Below, piece after piece: positions 9,597-16,869 of a stretch of 18,924 nt of DNA. Below the pieces are notes generated by a model. The model had not been told where the DNA came from and searched no databases. It was given only the letters and a program-made list of their open reading frames with translations. The stretch's first letter is position 1. Each line of letters begins with the position of its first letter. Source of the stretch: an uncultured Lysobacterales bacterium (GTDB lineage Bacteria; Pseudomonadota; Gammaproteobacteria; Xanthomonadales; SZUA-36); assembly GCA_937995275.1 (NCBI GenBank), contig CALKKN010000164.1, positions 1-18,924 on the forward strand, read 5' to 3'. Both the position numbers and the translations under genes were made by a program.

Positions 9597-10232
9597 ATGA
9601 TCGAACTTTATACCTGGTCGACGCCCAACGGCCGCAAGGTCTCGATTGCCCTGGAAGAACTCGGGCTGGACTACCAGGTCCACGCCATCGACATTTCCAA
9701 GGGTGACCAGTACAGCGCGGAATTCACCGCGATCAGCCCGAACCAGAAGATCCCCGCAATCCACGACACCGACACCGGCATCACGCTGATGGAATCCGGC
9801 GCCATCCTCCTGTACCTCGCGGAAAAAACCGGTCGGCTGCTGCCGGGCGACACGCCGAAACACTGGGAGACCATCGAGTGGCTGATGTGGCAGAAAGGCG
9901 GGCTGGGGCCGATGCTCGGCCAGGCGCATCACTACCTGAAATTCAATCCCGGCAAGTCGAGCTATGCGGAAGAGCGGTACCATCGCGAGGCCCAGCGCCT
10001 GTACGGCGTGCTCAACAGGCAGCTGGCCGGCCGGGACTTCATAGCGGGTGACGAATACACGGTTGCCGATATCGCGTCCTGGCCCTGGGTGTCGCGGTTC
10101 GAATTCCAGCATATCGACCTGTGCGAGTATCCCAACGTGATGGCCTGGTACCTGCGTATCGCGGAGCGCCCGGCGGTCCAGGCGGGCTACTCCGTGCCTG
10201 TGCCCGCGGAAGTTCCCGGGCTGCCGGACTGA
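9597..10232 (+). CDS. Glutathione S-transferase family protein, YfcG/nu-class-like
   Basis: The 211-residue product has the two-domain GST fold. The thioredoxin-like N-terminal half has MIELYTWSTPNGRKVSIALEE, with Thr9-Pro10-Asn11 in the position used by YfcG-type (nu-class) enzymes, then NQKIPAI with the cis-proline and ESGAILLYLAEK for the gamma-glutamyl site. The all-helical C-terminal half has the fold-stabilising YTVADIASWPW segment. YfcG relatives act as disulfide-bond oxidoreductases with glutathione, so a redox role is likely, but the substrate is unknown. No ribosome binding site precedes the ATG. The gene lies between ispH and the pilin cluster, and its stop is only 11 bases from that of convergent pilE. 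Confidence 0.9.
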   Translation: MIELYTWSTPNGRKVSIALEELGLDYQVHAIDISKGDQYSAEFTAISPNQKIPAIHDTDTGITLMESGAILLYLAEKTGRLLPGDTPKHWETIEWLMWQKGGLGPMLGQAHHYLKFNPGKSSYAEERYHREAQRLYGVLNRQLAGRDFIAGDEYTVADIASWPWVSRFEFQHIDLCEYPNVMAWYLRIAERPAVQAGYSVPVPAEVPGLPD

Positions 10233-10243
10233 GTTCACCGGGT

Positions 10244-10687
10244 TCACCTGCCGCCCCAGCAATCCGCAACGCTCGCCCCGTCGGCGCTCACCGCACGCGT
10301 ACCGGCGTGGTCCAGGGTCAGGCTGCCGCACCGGTCGGCCAGTGCCCGACCCAGGGGAATGGCGACCAGCCGATAGGTCAGCGATGCCGGTTCGCCGGCC
10401 GGTTCGATCAGGTAGGTGTAGTGCCGGTCGTCCAGGCCGGACGCGCAGCGCGCAGTGTCGTAATAGCCGCTTTGCGCGCGGATACGTTCCTGGCAGCTCG
10501 CCGCCGCCAGCAGCGTTCGAACGGCCTCGGCGCGGTGTGCGCGGCTGACATATTGCCGGTACGAGGGAATCGCGAGGCCCAACAGGACAGCGACCACCAG
10601 CATTGCGATCATCAGTTCCAGCAGTCCGAAACCGCGCCGGTTGGCATTGACCCGTGTCCTGCGAGTTGGCGGCTGCGCCGGATTCAT
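10244..10687 (-). CDS. pilE: Type IV minor pilin PilE
   Basis: PilE is a prepilin-like subunit of the type IV pilus, probably part of the priming complex for pilus assembly. The 147-residue product has a 19-residue basic leader ending in Gly19, then FGLLELMIAMLVVAVLLG. Cleavage by PilD after Gly19 would leave Phe1 and the critical Glu5. The following YRQYVSRAHRAEA segment is typical of PilE. Four cysteines in the globular domain could form disulfides. Its ATG overlaps the pilX stop (ATGA). In Pseudomonas pilE follows pilY1/pilY2 and adjoins ispH; here it follows pilX directly and is separated from ispH by the GST gene. Confidence 0.9.
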   Translation of the reverse strand: MNPAQPPTRRTRVNANRRGFGLLELMIAMLVVAVLLGLAIPSYRQYVSRAHRAEAVRTLLAAASCQERIRAQSGYYDTARCASGLDDRHYTYLIEPAGEPASLTYRLVAIPLGRALADRCGSLTLDHAGTRAVSADGASVADCWGGR

Positions 10688-11334
10688 TTGCGTTGGCGCC
10701 AGGCCAGCGTACCGCAGGCAACCGAATCGTCGAACTGGCGGCAGAAAGCGGCGGGCGGATCGAGCGGCGGGTAGGGCGCCGGGTCGTATTCGCCTTCCCA
10801 GGGCCTGGCCAGGATCGACTCACTGACCGCTACGCTGGAATGGCGCTTGCCGCTGCCGCGTGCAAAGACGCGGTAGTAGCCGACGCCGCCGACGGCCGCG
10901 TCGGGGTCTTCCGGGTCGATCGGCTGGTATCGAATCTCCTCGACGACCCAGCGCGCGGGCTCCACGCCCCCGGAACGATAGCCTAGTTCCTCACCGGTTT
11001 CCGGGTTGACCCCCGCCAGGTAGCCGTTGGCGCGCCACCAGGCGGCGCTCTCCAGCTCGGGCCGGGGGGGCAGTTCGCCGGAGTTCGAGATGGCAACCGG
11101 AAGCAGGCAGTCGGCAAGGCACCCCGATTCGCGCTCGATGTCGGCGCGGCTTTCCAGCCAGGCGCGGGCCGCCGCTGCCGCGATCGTGGCATTATGCAGG
11201 GCCTCCATGTTCTCGCCGGTATTGCCGGCCATGCGATGCTGCAGGACCATCCCCCGCGCGCTGGTAAGGGCCAGTACGCTGATGGCGGCCAGCAGGATCA
11301 GGCCCAAAACCAGGGCGATGCCTTGCGCTTTCAC
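10684..11334 (-). CDS. pilX: Type IV pilus minor protein PilX
   Basis: The 216-residue product begins MKAQGIALVLGLILLAAISV, the PilX-type N-terminus: a short lead and hydrophobic helix without the canonical Gly-Phe...Glu5 prepilin site. The MAGNTGENMEALHNATIAAAAARAW region after the helix is typical of PilX. PilX acts with PilV, PilW and PilE in pilus initiation. The start is GTG and overlaps the pilW stop (GTGA). Its own stop overlaps the pilE ATG, so nothing can lie between pilX and pilE. In the usual operon pilY1, the tip adhesin gene, occupies that position. Confidence 0.85.
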   Translation of the reverse strand: MKAQGIALVLGLILLAAISVLALTSARGMVLQHRMAGNTGENMEALHNATIAAAAARAWLESRADIERESGCLADCLLPVAISNSGELPPRPELESAAWWRANGYLAGVNPETGEELGYRSGGVEPARWVVEEIRYQPIDPEDPDAAVGGVGYYRVFARGSGKRHSSVAVSESILARPWEGEYDPAPYPPLDPPAAFCRQFDDSVACGTLAWRQRK

Positions 11335-12089
11335 CGCGTTCGCCCCCGGATGGCCGCGGCGAACTGGAATACCCGCCGCAGCCTGCCGTCGGCCGGTCGC
11401 GACTCCGTCATATCCAGCACGTCGTAATCCAGGGCGGCGGCTTCGCCCACGGCGTCGTCACTGACGGCCAGCAGTCCGATGCGGATGCCCAGCACGCGGC
11501 CGGGGTCACCCCACGCGCCCGCCGTCACCCAGCGCTCGATATCACCGTCGCCATCCGCGTCTTCGCCGTACAGCACCTGGAAGGATTCGATGCCCGGCAC
11601 CACGCCCTGCCGCCGGATCTGGGTCGTGAGGTCCGCGAGCGAGGGGCCGTAGCGGCACTGGTGGGCCAGGTTCCTGGTGGCGGTCAGGTCGAACACCGAT
11701 TCCCGGAGGTAGAAAAGCGGCTGACCCGCTTCGTTGAGATCGGGGTTGCGGTTTTCGAAGCAATTGCGGTCGGACCAGGTGCGGACGGCCAGGCGGTCGC
11801 TCGACCCCGGCCCGCCGTCCACGCTTTCGGCGGTCAGCGCTACGCGCCCGAACTCCTCGTCCCACGGCTCCGGGCTGAAGCCGGCCTGGCGCACGGCCCG
11901 CGATACCAGGCTCGTGGCGTAGCGGACGTTGTCCTGCAACTCGGCCTGGTTCCGCTGCAGGAGGCTGGCGGCGGAGGTCGCCGATGCAATGGTCACCAGT
12001 CCCAGGATCAGCAAGGCAGCTACCGCCGTGGCTACGAGCAGTTCGACCAGGGTCATGCCGCGCGCAAAACCGGTATGCGAGAGAGTCAT
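11331..12089 (-). CDS. pilW: Type IV pilus minor pilin PilW
   Basis: The 252-residue product has a prepilin leader ending MTLSHTGFARG and then MTLVELLVATAVAALLILG, with Glu5 after the predicted PilD cleavage. The length, the long globular domain and the NQAELQDNVRYATSLVSRAVRQAGF segment fit PilW. It is the second gene of the cluster: its ATG overlaps the pilV stop (ATGA) and its stop overlaps the pilX GTG. The protein should be in the inner membrane before assembly into the pilus base or tip. Confidence 0.88.
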   Translation of the reverse strand: MTLSHTGFARGMTLVELLVATAVAALLILGLVTIASATSAASLLQRNQAELQDNVRYATSLVSRAVRQAGFSPEPWDEEFGRVALTAESVDGGPGSSDRLAVRTWSDRNCFENRNPDLNEAGQPLFYLRESVFDLTATRNLAHQCRYGPSLADLTTQIRRQGVVPGIESFQVLYGEDADGDGDIERWVTAGAWGDPGRVLGIRIGLLAVSDDAVGEAAALDYDVLDMTESRPADGRLRRVFQFAAAIRGRTR

Positions 12090-12592
12090 GGCACCGGTAG
12101 CCGCGCGACCTGGCGGCCGAATCCCGGTTCCGGATCGTCTTCATCTTCCGGAACTTCCCAGAGCACCTTGATGACCGGACCGCCCACACCATCGCATGCG
12201 GCGTCGGCGGACTCGCCGTCTTCCGGGCTGCTGTCGAGGCAGACCAGACCGCTGCCGCCGGGCAGCAGCGCTGCCAGGTCGTCACGCCAGGCCTGCAGGT
12301 GCCACGCTGCCATCTCGTCGGGCGCGCAGACAATGCCGCCGTCGCAGTCCGGCGCAGCGCCGCCGACATCGCTGATGTAATGCCCGATCGCGGCGGGGTT
12401 CATCAGGATCAGCTCCGCCAGCGATGCGGCCTGGCCCGTCGCCACCGCCTCGTGGCCCGCGTCGGCAGTGCCGTGGACGGCGACCATCATCATCAGCGAG
12501 AGGCTGCCCAGCCCCATGGAGTAAATGGCGGTCGCGACCGTCAGTTCGATCAGGGAAAAGCCCGCCTTGCGGACCGGGCAACGGAACGACAT
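12086..12592 (-). CDS. pilV: Type IV pilus minor pilin PilV
   Basis: The product starts MSFRCPVRKAG and continues FSLIELTVATAIYSMGLGSL, a canonical class III prepilin signal with Glu5. I chose the ATG at 12590-12592 (168 residues) because GGGAGGAA, complement of 12599-12606, lies six bases upstream and the leader is then a normal 11 residues. A longer in-frame reading to 12667 would add 25 residues before the leader and is unlikely. PilV is the first gene of the operon. No fimT/fimU/pilU gene precedes it; upstream is a tRNA gene on the other strand. Confidence 0.86.
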   Translation of the reverse strand: MSFRCPVRKAGFSLIELTVATAIYSMGLGSLSLMMMVAVHGTADAGHEAVATGQAASLAELILMNPAAIGHYISDVGGAAPDCDGGIVCAPDEMAAWHLQAWRDDLAALLPGGSGLVCLDSSPEDGESADAACDGVGGPVIKVLWEVPEDEDDPEPGFGRQVARLPVP

Positions 12593-12723
12593 GTTTGCTT
12601 CCTCCCAGGCTTTGGGTTCTGTTGCGATAAATTGTCCGGGATGGCCGGGAAGACGGGTATCGGTCAACCGAGATGATGGCGGTCAGGATTGAGGTTCTGA
12701 GCGGGCAGGAAATCGCCCCGATG
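12593..12723. other. Leader region between pilV and the tRNA promoter
   Basis: This stretch holds the pilV ribosome binding site (complement of 12599-12606). TTGACC can be read on the minus strand but has no -10 at 17 bases. The pil operon promoter is not evident. I see no gene here. Confidence 0.4.
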
Positions 12724-12752
12724 TTGTGTGGGCAAGGGCTTTTGAATATACT
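12724..12752 (+). promoter_or_regulatory. Stable-RNA promoter of tRNA-Thr
   Basis: TTGTGT (12724-12729) and TATACT (12747-12752) are spaced by 17 bases. The -10 is followed by GGCCGCCC, a GC-rich discriminator of the kind that confers stringent control on tRNA and rRNA promoters. The start would be near 12759, ten bases before the mature tRNA. Confidence 0.65.
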
Positions 12753-12768
12753 GGCCGCCCTTCCAAGT

Positions 12769-12844
<76 letters not shown>

Positions 12845-12918
12845 TTTAAAGCCCCTTGATAATCAGATATATACTTCATGTTAGTGCGACTTTGGTGTGC
12901 TGTAGTAAGCTCGATGTA

Positions 12919-12946
12919 AGAGGTGGCCCCATTCCTTTGGACAGTG
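12919..12946 (+). repeat. Terminal inverted repeat of the IS (orfB side)
   Basis: Starts AGAGGTGG and ends GGACAGTG. The outer eight and inner eight bases are identical to the repeat at the other end; the middle is diverged. Confidence 0.75.
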
Positions 12947-12981
12947 AAACCCTATTCGATAAGTGGATTCCAGCCCATGGA

Positions 12982-13488
12982 TCAAGCGGCCTGGGTTAGG
13001 GGCTGCTGTGGAAAATATACCTGATCGGGTGTGCAACGTCCGAGGCTCGAATGCGGCCGCCGTTGATAGTACAGACCGAAATAGCGACGCAGTCCGGTTC
13101 GTGAATCAGATACCGTGTCGTAGGCATGCAGGTAAACCTCTTCGTATTTGACCGTACGCCACAGCCGTTCGACGAAAATATTATCCCGCCAGGCGCCCTT
13201 GCCATCCATGCTGATCCGGATGCCGTGGTCCTTGAGCAGGCCCGTGAAAGCCAGTGAGGTGAATTGACTGCCCTGGTCGGTATTCATGATGTCCGGAGCG
13301 CCATAACGGGCCAGTGCTTCCCCCAGCGCCTCGAGGCAGAAATACACGTCCATCGTGATCGAAACCCGCCAGGCCAGGACCTTGCGCGAGAACCAGTCGA
13401 CTACGGCGGTCAGATAAACGAAGCCACGCGCCATCCCCAGGGCTTCGGCCTGACGGGTGATTGGCAATGGATGGGTCCGGTCAATCAT
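12982..13488 (-). pseudogene. IS3-family transposase OrfB with internal deletion
   Basis: The open frame encodes 168 residues, against about 275 for intact IS3 OrfB proteins. The first 18 residues (MIDRTHPLPITRQAEALG) match the OrfB N-terminus. The frame then jumps at about 13434 to MARGFVYLTAVVDWFSRKVL, which normally lies some 120 residues in. The HTH_21 region and the WxxDITY segment with the first DDE aspartate are lost. The second Asp (NTDQGSQF) and the Glu (DNIFVERLW) remain, as does the RRPHSSLG end. The ATG overlaps the orfA stop (ATGA). An in-frame deletion preserved the reading frame but should abolish catalysis. Confidence 0.85.
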
Positions 13489-13790
13489 CGTTTTGCGCTC
13501 AGCAGGCCGGCCTTGTTGAGCGCGCTTTCTAAAAAATCGTTCTCCAGGGTCAACTCGCCAATCTTGGCGTGCAGGGTCTTGACGTCTACGGCTGACTGTT
13601 GCGACTGGCCGGACCCCTCAAACACCTCGCTCATGCGTTCCAGCAGCTGCTTTTTCCACTGCGTGATCTGGTTAGGATGGACATCGAACTGCTGAGACAG
13701 CTCGACGATGGTCTTGTCGCCTTTGACGGCCGCCAGGGCCACTTTGGATTTAAAAGCCGGCGAGTGATTCCGGCGCGGTCTTCTGGGCAT
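13485..13790 (-). CDS. IS3-family transposase OrfA (helix-turn-helix)
   Basis: The 101-residue product starts MPRRPRRNHSPAFKSKVALA, followed by a helix-turn-helix (TIVELSQQFDVHPNQITQWKKQL, about 28-50) and a leucine-zipper-like coiled coil (about 70-95). This is the DNA-binding and multimerisation protein of IS3 elements. Length and motifs look intact. It ends in ATGA overlap with orfB, where normal elements express an OrfAB fusion. Without a working OrfB it could at most bind the element's ends. Confidence 0.9.
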   Translation of the reverse strand: MPRRPRRNHSPAFKSKVALAAVKGDKTIVELSQQFDVHPNQITQWKKQLLERMSEVFEGSGQSQQSAVDVKTLHAKIGELTLENDFLESALNKAGLLSAKR

Positions 13791-13852
13791 GATCGCCTCC
13801 TGATTTTCGTGCCACTAACATGGCGTAAATCAGGCCGGAAATCCACTTATCG

Positions 13853-13880
13853 CACTGTCCGATTTTTTGGACCCACCTCT
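13853..13880 (-). repeat. Terminal inverted repeat of the IS (orfA side)
   Basis: Partner of the repeat at 12919-12946. On the minus strand it reads AGAGGTGG at the outer end and GGACAGTG at the inner end, directly followed by the inner CGATAAGTGGATT block. Confidence 0.75.
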
Positions 13881-13976
13881 ACCGTCACCCACAACCGGTA
13901 CAAGCGTTGACATCTCGGTCTGGTACCGTCGGGTTGGAACTGGTTAACTGAGCGCAGGGAAAAGGGCATATGCTGC

Positions 13977-15119
13977 ATGAACGCTCCATTCCAGGACGAG
14001 TATCGAGTCAAACGGCGTGTGACATTGGTCTGTGCCGCCATCAACCTCGTGCTCGGGGGTCTCAAGCTGCTTCTGGGCACCATCGGCCACTCCCAGGCAC
14101 TGATCGCCGACGGAGTCCATTCCCTCTCGGACCTCGCCACCGACGCCATGGTTTTGGTGGCGATACGTTTTGCCCGCGACGAAGCGGACGCAGAGCATCC
14201 CTACGGCCATGCCCGGTTCGAGACAGTCGCCACCATGATTCTCGGCCTGATGCTGTTGCTTGTCGCCGCTGGCATCGTGGTGGATGCGGCGGAGCGCATC
14301 GCCAATCCGGAACGTTTGTCCCACCCGGGCTTTCTGGCCCTTGCGGCGGCGGCAGTCTCCATCGTGGCGAACGAGTGGATGTACTGGTACAACATTCGGA
14401 TCGCACGACAGCTGCAATCGGACCTGATTCGGGCCAACGCCTGGCATCACCGTTCCGACGCGGTCTCTTCGATCATCGTACTCATCGGCATTGCGGGCAG
14501 TATGGCGGGCTATCCGGCGCTGGATGCTCTGGGCGCGATCGGGGTGTCCGCGTTGATCGCAAAAATTGGTTGGAGCCTCGGTTGGTCCGGGGTGCGGGAA
14601 CTGGTCGATACCGGCGCAACAGCGGAACACCTTGATGAAATCAGCAGCGTTATCCAGGAGGTGGAAGGCGTCGAGGCTTTTCACGATCTGAAAACGCGGC
14701 GGATGGGGCAGGCGCTGCTGGTTGAAGTGCACGTGCTGGTCGTAAGTCAGGTAACGGTTTCAGAGGGGCACATGATCGGCGACCGGGTTCGCGCTCGCCT
14801 GTTGCGCCAGTGTGAGTACATATCCGAGGTGCTGGTACATATCGACCCGGAGGACGATGCCAGTCGCCGAAAGATAAAGCTCTTACCGGGCCGGGAGGAA
14901 ATGCTGCAGCGGCTGGAACGGCGATGGCGTGACTCTGGCATCGAGCTTTCGGTCGAGCGGGTCAACCTGCACTACCTGAAAGGAGCCGTAGATGTAGAGG
15001 TCGTGCTATCCCTGGGGTCTGTGGCTGACATCAAGGGAGCTCAGCGCCTGTCACGGCAACTGGCCGAGGCCACCAAGCGAGAACCGCTGGTTAGCGAAGT
15101 AAATGTCTTCTTCAACTGA
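13977..15119 (+). CDS. Cation diffusion facilitator with extended C-terminus
   Basis: CDF proteins are dimeric inner-membrane antiporters that export Zn, Fe, Co or Mn in exchange for protons. The N-terminal 205 residues contain six membrane helices. Metal-site motifs are DGVHSLSD (45-52) in helix 2 and HHRSD (157-161) in helix 5, and HPYGHARFE (74-82) is also conserved. A cytoplasmic dimerisation domain (about 212-292) follows. Residues 320-380 look like a second copy of that fold, ending VSEVNVFFN, so the protein is about 80 residues longer than FieF. Metal specificity cannot be read. GGGAAAAGGG lies about 11 bases before the ATG. It stands alone next to the IS remnant. Confidence 0.92.
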   Translation: MNAPFQDEYRVKRRVTLVCAAINLVLGGLKLLLGTIGHSQALIADGVHSLSDLATDAMVLVAIRFARDEADAEHPYGHARFETVATMILGLMLLLVAAGIVVDAAERIANPERLSHPGFLALAAAAVSIVANEWMYWYNIRIARQLQSDLIRANAWHHRSDAVSSIIVLIGIAGSMAGYPALDALGAIGVSALIAKIGWSLGWSGVRELVDTGATAEHLDEISSVIQEVEGVEAFHDLKTRRMGQALLVEVHVLVVSQVTVSEGHMIGDRVRARLLRQCEYISEVLVHIDPEDDASRRKIKLLPGREEMLQRLERRWRDSGIELSVERVNLHYLKGAVDVEVVLSLGSVADIKGAQRLSRQLAEATKREPLVSEVNVFFN

Positions 15120-15304
15120 GTGCACCGCAGTGCCGCCCCCGGGCGGCGCTCAACTGCAATGAAGAATGTAGGTCGGAAGCGGCCCAAGACGCTCAAGATG
15201 AACCGAGTTCTGTTTTGGGCCGGTTAGCGGAACAGAATATGGCGCGGGTACAAACCCCGGTTACGACCGTTTCCGGCCAAAAGCAGTCCAGCCCGCTGCA
15301 AGAA
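15120..15304. other. Intergenic region between CDF gene and beta-helix gene
   Basis: GCCGCCC (15132-15138) pairs with GGGCGGC (15141-15147) just after the CDF stop; it has no T run but may act as a weak terminator. TTCTGTT (15208-15214) pairs with AACAGAA (15231-15237) around a 16-base loop. No gene is seen. Confidence 0.4.
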
Positions 15305-15328
15305 AAAGCCCCGCTTTCGCGGGGCTTT
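15303..15328 (-). terminator. Intrinsic terminator of the beta-helix gene
   Basis: AAAGCCCCGC (15305-15314) pairs perfectly with GCGGGGCTTT (15319-15328) around TTTC. On the minus strand it is followed by T residues (complement of 15303-15307). It lies 54 bases beyond the stop codon of the minus-strand gene. Confidence 0.88.
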
Positions 15329-15381
15329 CCTTATCGCTGGGGATGTCAGTCGGGATCACTGTCATCGTCGGTGTGCATCAC

Positions 15382-16824
15382 CTACTGTTCGCACCGAAGC
15401 CATCCTGCAACAGGATTCGATCCCGGCACCTGGTCGTCCGGGTACAGGTTGCTCATATCGAGAACTTGCTTGCAGACGTCCGTTTTCTTCCCTTCCACCG
15501 TTGGGAATTTACCCAGTTCGACAATGACATTCTCCGTTGTCACTCCCTCTTCGTAGGCAATGCTGAAATCCGCCGAATACCGCGTAACGAAGTTCAGCAA
15601 CAGAACCGAACCCGCATCTTCAGGATACATGTCGTCCCAGCCCGGCAGCCCGGTCGCCCGATAGTCATTGGCGATGAATACGTTGCCGGAGTTGACCGGA
15701 TCCGGCGTCCCCAGGTTTTCAGGATGCCAGTTGATCGGCGAGGAAAGGCTTGCAGCTGTCCTTTCAAACACAGTGCCCGGCAGGAAATCGAAACCCCAGT
15801 CCTCGGTCCTGCCGAGCTTGTTGTTGAGGAACAGGTTGTCGCGGCCACCGAGGAGCCAGAGCTGAGGACCATAGGATGTGAGTTCAGAAAGGTCGTTGCC
15901 GATGAAGCGATTGTTACTGCCGTAAGGCTGTTTCATCAACGCGCCATAGCCGGCCTCGCCGGTCAGGACGTTGTCCTTGACCAGAACGTTGTTGATCCCG
16001 TGGGCGCTGCTCCCGACGATTACTCCGGTGCCATAATCGATAATGTCAATCGTGTTGCCGATGATATTCACCGGCGGATTATCGCCATATTCGGGGTCAA
16101 TCTCGCCGCCTACCCACCAGCTGCCCACAAAAACAGCAGCCTCCCCAGCCGCGAACTCATTATCGATGATCTCAAGCGGCGCGGAGACCGAGAACGCTTG
16201 TACCCCGTCAAGCCATATGTCTTCGAATCGATTGTTCCTGATGTCCATCGAATAGGTGAGAGGCACATTCGATTCACCGATAACACCGAACAAACAGCTG
16301 CTGATCGTGTTGTCGTGGATGCCGATACTGACCTCACCACCGGTAGTCTCAGGTAACGCAGCAATCGGCGCAGGGCACCACGTGAAGCTATTGCCGGCTA
16401 TATCGACATGGCCATCCGCCGAACCTGCGAGATGAACCAGGATGCCGGTGTCGTTACAGCCCACAAATGTGAGGTTTTCGACTGTCGTATCGACCGCGGC
16501 CACTTCAACCGCGTACCACCACCACCAGATCCACGGATGTTCAATCTGTTTTCCTCCCCCCAGGATCGTTGCAGGCCCCGTAAGTGTCACGTTCGGCCGG
16601 GTTATCTGCACGCCGCCGTCTCCGAAATCGAACGTGCCATTCAGAATGACCGTGTCAAAGGAAGGGTCATCCAGGGCAGTCTGAACAGCCTCTACGTCGT
16701 CCGGGTAAGTGGTGGTCCCGTCAATCGTGATGGCCGTATCCGCTGCCCAGACAACTCCAGCGAGGCTCAGACAGACGGTCGCCACGACCAGGCAGCACTT
16801 CAGGCCAGATGTTTGAATACTCAT
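15382..16824 (-). CDS. Secreted right-handed parallel beta-helix protein
   Basis: The product is 480 residues from the ATG at 16822-16824, chosen because AAAGGAG, complement of 16831-16837, lies six bases upstream. It opens with a signal peptide, MSIQTSGLKCCLVVATVCLS, cut probably after VVWA (about residue 27). Most of the rest consists of irregular repeats of about 20-25 residues with N-x-(I/F) turns such as IAGNSF, IHDNTI, IRNNRF, IIDNEF, IIGNTI, VKDNVL and FIGNDL. These are PbH1 repeats of the pectin-lyase fold. Such proteins bind or cleave polysaccharide, but no catalytic residues can be assigned. IWWWWY near residue 97-102 is a striking aromatic cluster. It has its own terminator and no partner gene. 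Confidence 0.85.
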   Translation of the reverse strand: MSIQTSGLKCCLVVATVCLSLAGVVWAADTAITIDGTTTYPDDVEAVQTALDDPSFDTVILNGTFDFGDGGVQITRPNVTLTGPATILGGGKQIEHPWIWWWWYAVEVAAVDTTVENLTFVGCNDTGILVHLAGSADGHVDIAGNSFTWCPAPIAALPETTGGEVSIGIHDNTISSCLFGVIGESNVPLTYSMDIRNNRFEDIWLDGVQAFSVSAPLEIIDNEFAAGEAAVFVGSWWVGGEIDPEYGDNPPVNIIGNTIDIIDYGTGVIVGSSAHGINNVLVKDNVLTGEAGYGALMKQPYGSNNRFIGNDLSELTSYGPQLWLLGGRDNLFLNNKLGRTEDWGFDFLPGTVFERTAASLSSPINWHPENLGTPDPVNSGNVFIANDYRATGLPGWDDMYPEDAGSVLLLNFVTRYSADFSIAYEEGVTTENVIVELGKFPTVEGKKTDVCKQVLDMSNLYPDDQVPGSNPVAGWLRCEQ

Positions 16825-16842
16825 GGGCTTCTCCTTTGGTTT

Positions 16843-16869
16843 GGAGAACCGGTGCGACAATCGGTCTCC
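16843..16869 (-). other. Hairpin in the beta-helix gene leader
   Basis: GGAGAACCG (16843-16851) and CGGTCTCC (16862-16869) can pair with one bulge. In the mRNA the stem lies just upstream of the ribosome binding site at 16831-16837. A regulatory role is only a possibility. Confidence 0.3.

Larger units (their letters stand above)
12919..13880 (-). mobile_element. Deleted IS3-family insertion sequence
   Basis: The element is bounded by imperfect inverted repeats of 28 bases (12919-12946 and 13853-13880, about 20 of 28 matching). An inner repeat, CGATAAGTGGATT, also occurs at both ends (12957-12969 and complement of 13840-13852). It encodes an IS3-type OrfA and a shortened OrfB on the minus strand. 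At about 960 bp it is roughly 300 bp shorter than intact relatives, because the middle of orfB is missing. No target-site duplication is visible at the ends. It should be unable to transpose by itself. Confidence 0.85.

Noticed and set aside
12593..12667. 25-residue N-terminal extension of PilV
   Set aside because: A strong GGGAGGAA site lies six bases before the internal ATG at 12592, and the extended form would have an abnormally long prepilin leader.
12909..13890. Target-site duplication flanking the IS3 element
   Set aside because: The bases outside the two inverted repeats (GTA on one side, ACC on the other) do not match.
13907..13936. Perfect TTGACA upstream of the CDF gene as a -35 box
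   Set aside because: No acceptable -10 occurs 16-18 bases downstream, so no promoter is claimed.
16825..16860. 12-residue N-terminal extension of the beta-helix protein
   Set aside because: The ATG at 16824 has an ideal ribosome binding site and places the signal peptide at the true N-terminus.
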